Below, in pieces: positions 62,896 through 64,000 of a DNA stretch of 64,000 bases. Position 1 is the stretch's first letter, and the number at the start of each line of letters is the position of its first letter. The notes beneath the pieces were generated by a model that did no database searches, was not told the origin of the DNA, and saw only the letters and a program-made list of their open reading frames with translations. A program made the position numbers and the translations under genes. Source of the DNA: Cucumis sativus (Eukaryota > Streptophyta > Magnoliopsida > Cucurbitales > Cucurbitaceae); assembly GCF_000004075.3 (NCBI RefSeq), contig NC_026660.2, positions 25,795,498-25,859,497 of the forward strand, in the 5' to 3' direction.

Positions 62896-64000
62896 CTACG
62901 TCCAGCTAAACGCAATCGGACTTCCCACCACGTGTTTCCCGTCCGACCACTCAATTCGACCAAACGCTTCTGCACTCGTTGGCGCCGCCGAACTGGTCGT
63001 GGTGGTGAATGTGACTGTGTAAGACTTCTTATCATTGGCTCCGGTGAAGCTCAATGATTCCGGCTCCACGGAGATTTTCACTGATTTGGTCTCCGACGTG
63101 ATTGAGACTTTGTAGGTTCCTGGAGAGCCGACGTTTGTGAGTGTTCTAGTGTGCTTTACTACACTGGAACCACTGCCTCCGCCGCCTAATACGCCTTCAA
63201 AGACGACGGCGAAAGAAGGGTAGTTGAGATCGTTGACACTGTACTTCTTCTTGGAGTCGCAAGTGAAATCTTTCCTTGCCAGTGAGTTGATCTGCGATGG
63301 AGTGTAGTTGAGTGCGCAGAGGAAGTTCAGGTAATCGTCCACCGTTAGATCGTAAACAAGACCTGGATTGAGGGCTGATACGGGATCCACGTGTCCGGCT
63401 CCGTGATCGAATGGGGTGGATGGTTTTCCGGTGGCGATATCTTGGATCTTTTGGCCATTTTTGTAGGCTGTGTAGGCTGTTGTCATCAACGCCGATCGAA
63501 TCGCCGCCGGACTCCAATCGGGATGAGCACCCTTGATCAGAGCAGCGAGACCGCTCACATGGGGGCAGGACATGGAGGTTCCGGAGATAATGTTGAAATC
63601 CACTCGTCTGTCATCAATGGCTAAACCACTTGGTCCCACTGATTTTGACCATCCAGCTAAGATGTTGACGCCAGGGGCTATTATGTCGGGCTTCAGCAAC
63701 TGAGGAGTGATCGAATTTGGTCCACGGGAACTAAACGCCGCCACAACCGGTGATGGTTCGATCCCTAATTTAGTTCCTTCGAATAAGATCGTCACCGTCG
63801 GACTCGGGTCCGAAACGAGATACTTTCGTATAGTGTCGCCAGATTTCTGACCCACCGCCGTGGCCGGCAGAAGATGAGAGTCGGCCACCAACTCTTCTCC
63901 ATTTGCTGCGGTATTGGCCAGCACCATTCCGATTCCACCAGCGGCTTTGACGACTGCACCTTTCTGAACCCTAGGGTTTACACCTCGGTCACAGAAAACG
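62896..64000 (-). CDS. Subtilisin-like serine protease (SBT1 group), C-terminal part
   Basis: The frame is open from the right edge of the window to the stop at 62896: 367 aa are visible and the N-terminal half (signal peptide, propeptide, catalytic Asp and His) lies outside. Seen from its N-terminal side: CDRGVNPRVQKGAVVKAAGG, then LANTAANGEELVADSHLLPA of the PA-domain region, SSRGPN and LKPDIIAPGVNILAGW, the catalytic serine motif GTSMSCPHVSGLAALIKG, DHGAGHVDP, LNPGLVYDL, LNYPSFAV, and a C-terminal Fn3-like domain ending WSDGKHVVGSPIAFSW. These are standard SBT1 (ARA12/SBT1.7-like) features; the family is secreted to the apoplast. No intron in the visible part, as is common for SBT1 genes. 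Confidence 0.95.
   Translation of the reverse strand, partial: VFCDRGVNPRVQKGAVVKAAGGIGMVLANTAANGEELVADSHLLPATAVGQKSGDTIRKYLVSDPSPTVTILFEGTKLGIEPSPVVAAFSSRGPNSITPQLLKPDIIAPGVNILAGWSKSVGPSGLAIDDRRVDFNIISGTSMSCPHVSGLAALIKGAHPDWSPAAIRSALMTTAYTAYKNGQKIQDIATGKPSTPFDHGAGHVDPVSALNPGLVYDLTVDDYLNFLCALNYTPSQINSLARKDFTCDSKKKYSVNDLNYPSFAVVFEGVLGGGGSGSSVVKHTRTLTNVGSPGTYKVSITSETKSVKISVEPESLSFTGANDKKSYTVTFTTTTSSAAPTSAEAFGRIEWSDGKHVVGSPIAFSWT

Noticed and set aside
1-64000. tRNA genes, miRNA precursors, CRISPR arrays
   Set aside because: I looked for T-loop GGTTCGAATCC-type words, common plant miRNA sequences and regular spacer arrays by eye and found none convincing; a covariance-model scan would be decisive.

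Overview
The window is plant nuclear DNA. It is AT-rich, has long intergenic stretches and GT/AG introns, and carries plant-specific families (GASA/snakin, classical arabinogalactan protein, KAI2, SRFR1, SBT1 subtilase, LEA_6). The 5S-rRNA-like solo LTR in an intron resembles repeats I associate with Cucurbitaceae, so a cucumber or melon relative is my best guess. That taxonomic step is inference from memory.

Layout. 1-10 kb: a tandem pair of PUB4-like armadillo-repeat genes, both without a U-box. The first (2997-4693) is followed by a duplicated copy of its last exon. The second (8717-9764) is N-terminally short and its start is uncertain. 10.4-10.9 kb (minus): a two-exon GASA/snakin gene encoding 95 aa. 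14.6-15.9 kb (minus): a lysine-rich classical AGP gene whose GPI-anchor signal sits on a separate exon. 16-25 kb: a 9-kb AT-rich region with no gene I can support. 25-26.8 kb: a single-exon ARM/TPR gene whose 3' end may hold a frame change. 29.9-46.3 kb (minus): a complete 23-exon SRFR1 gene (1046 aa), reconstructed exon by exon with continuous phase. Its introns hold a solo LTR with a perfect target-site duplication, a Ty1/copia pol fragment and a diverged repeat pair. 48.0-49.6 kb (plus): a two-exon KAI2 a/b-hydrolase (270 aa), divergent from SRFR1, with an intact catalytic triad but unusual pocket residues. 52.2 kb: a 57-aa STMP1-like micropeptide gene. 55.6-56.6 kb (minus): a 344-aa plant protein of unknown function. 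59.6-59.9 kb (minus): an 83-aa LEA_6 protein with two ABRE-type sites upstream. 62.9-64 kb (minus): the C-terminal part of an SBT1 subtilase that runs off the right edge.

How the genes relate. There is no operon-like organisation; these are independent nuclear genes. Themes are hormone and stress signalling (KAI2, GASA, LEA_6), immunity control (SRFR1), cell-wall or extracellular proteins (AGP, SBT, GASA) and ARM/TPR scaffolds. I saw no tRNA, rRNA gene, CRISPR or intact transposon. The observations most worth checking are the KAI2 pocket substitutions and its in-frame alternative acceptor, the 5S-like solo LTR inside SRFR1, the duplicated terminal exon of the first ARM gene, and the tiny STMP1-like ORF.
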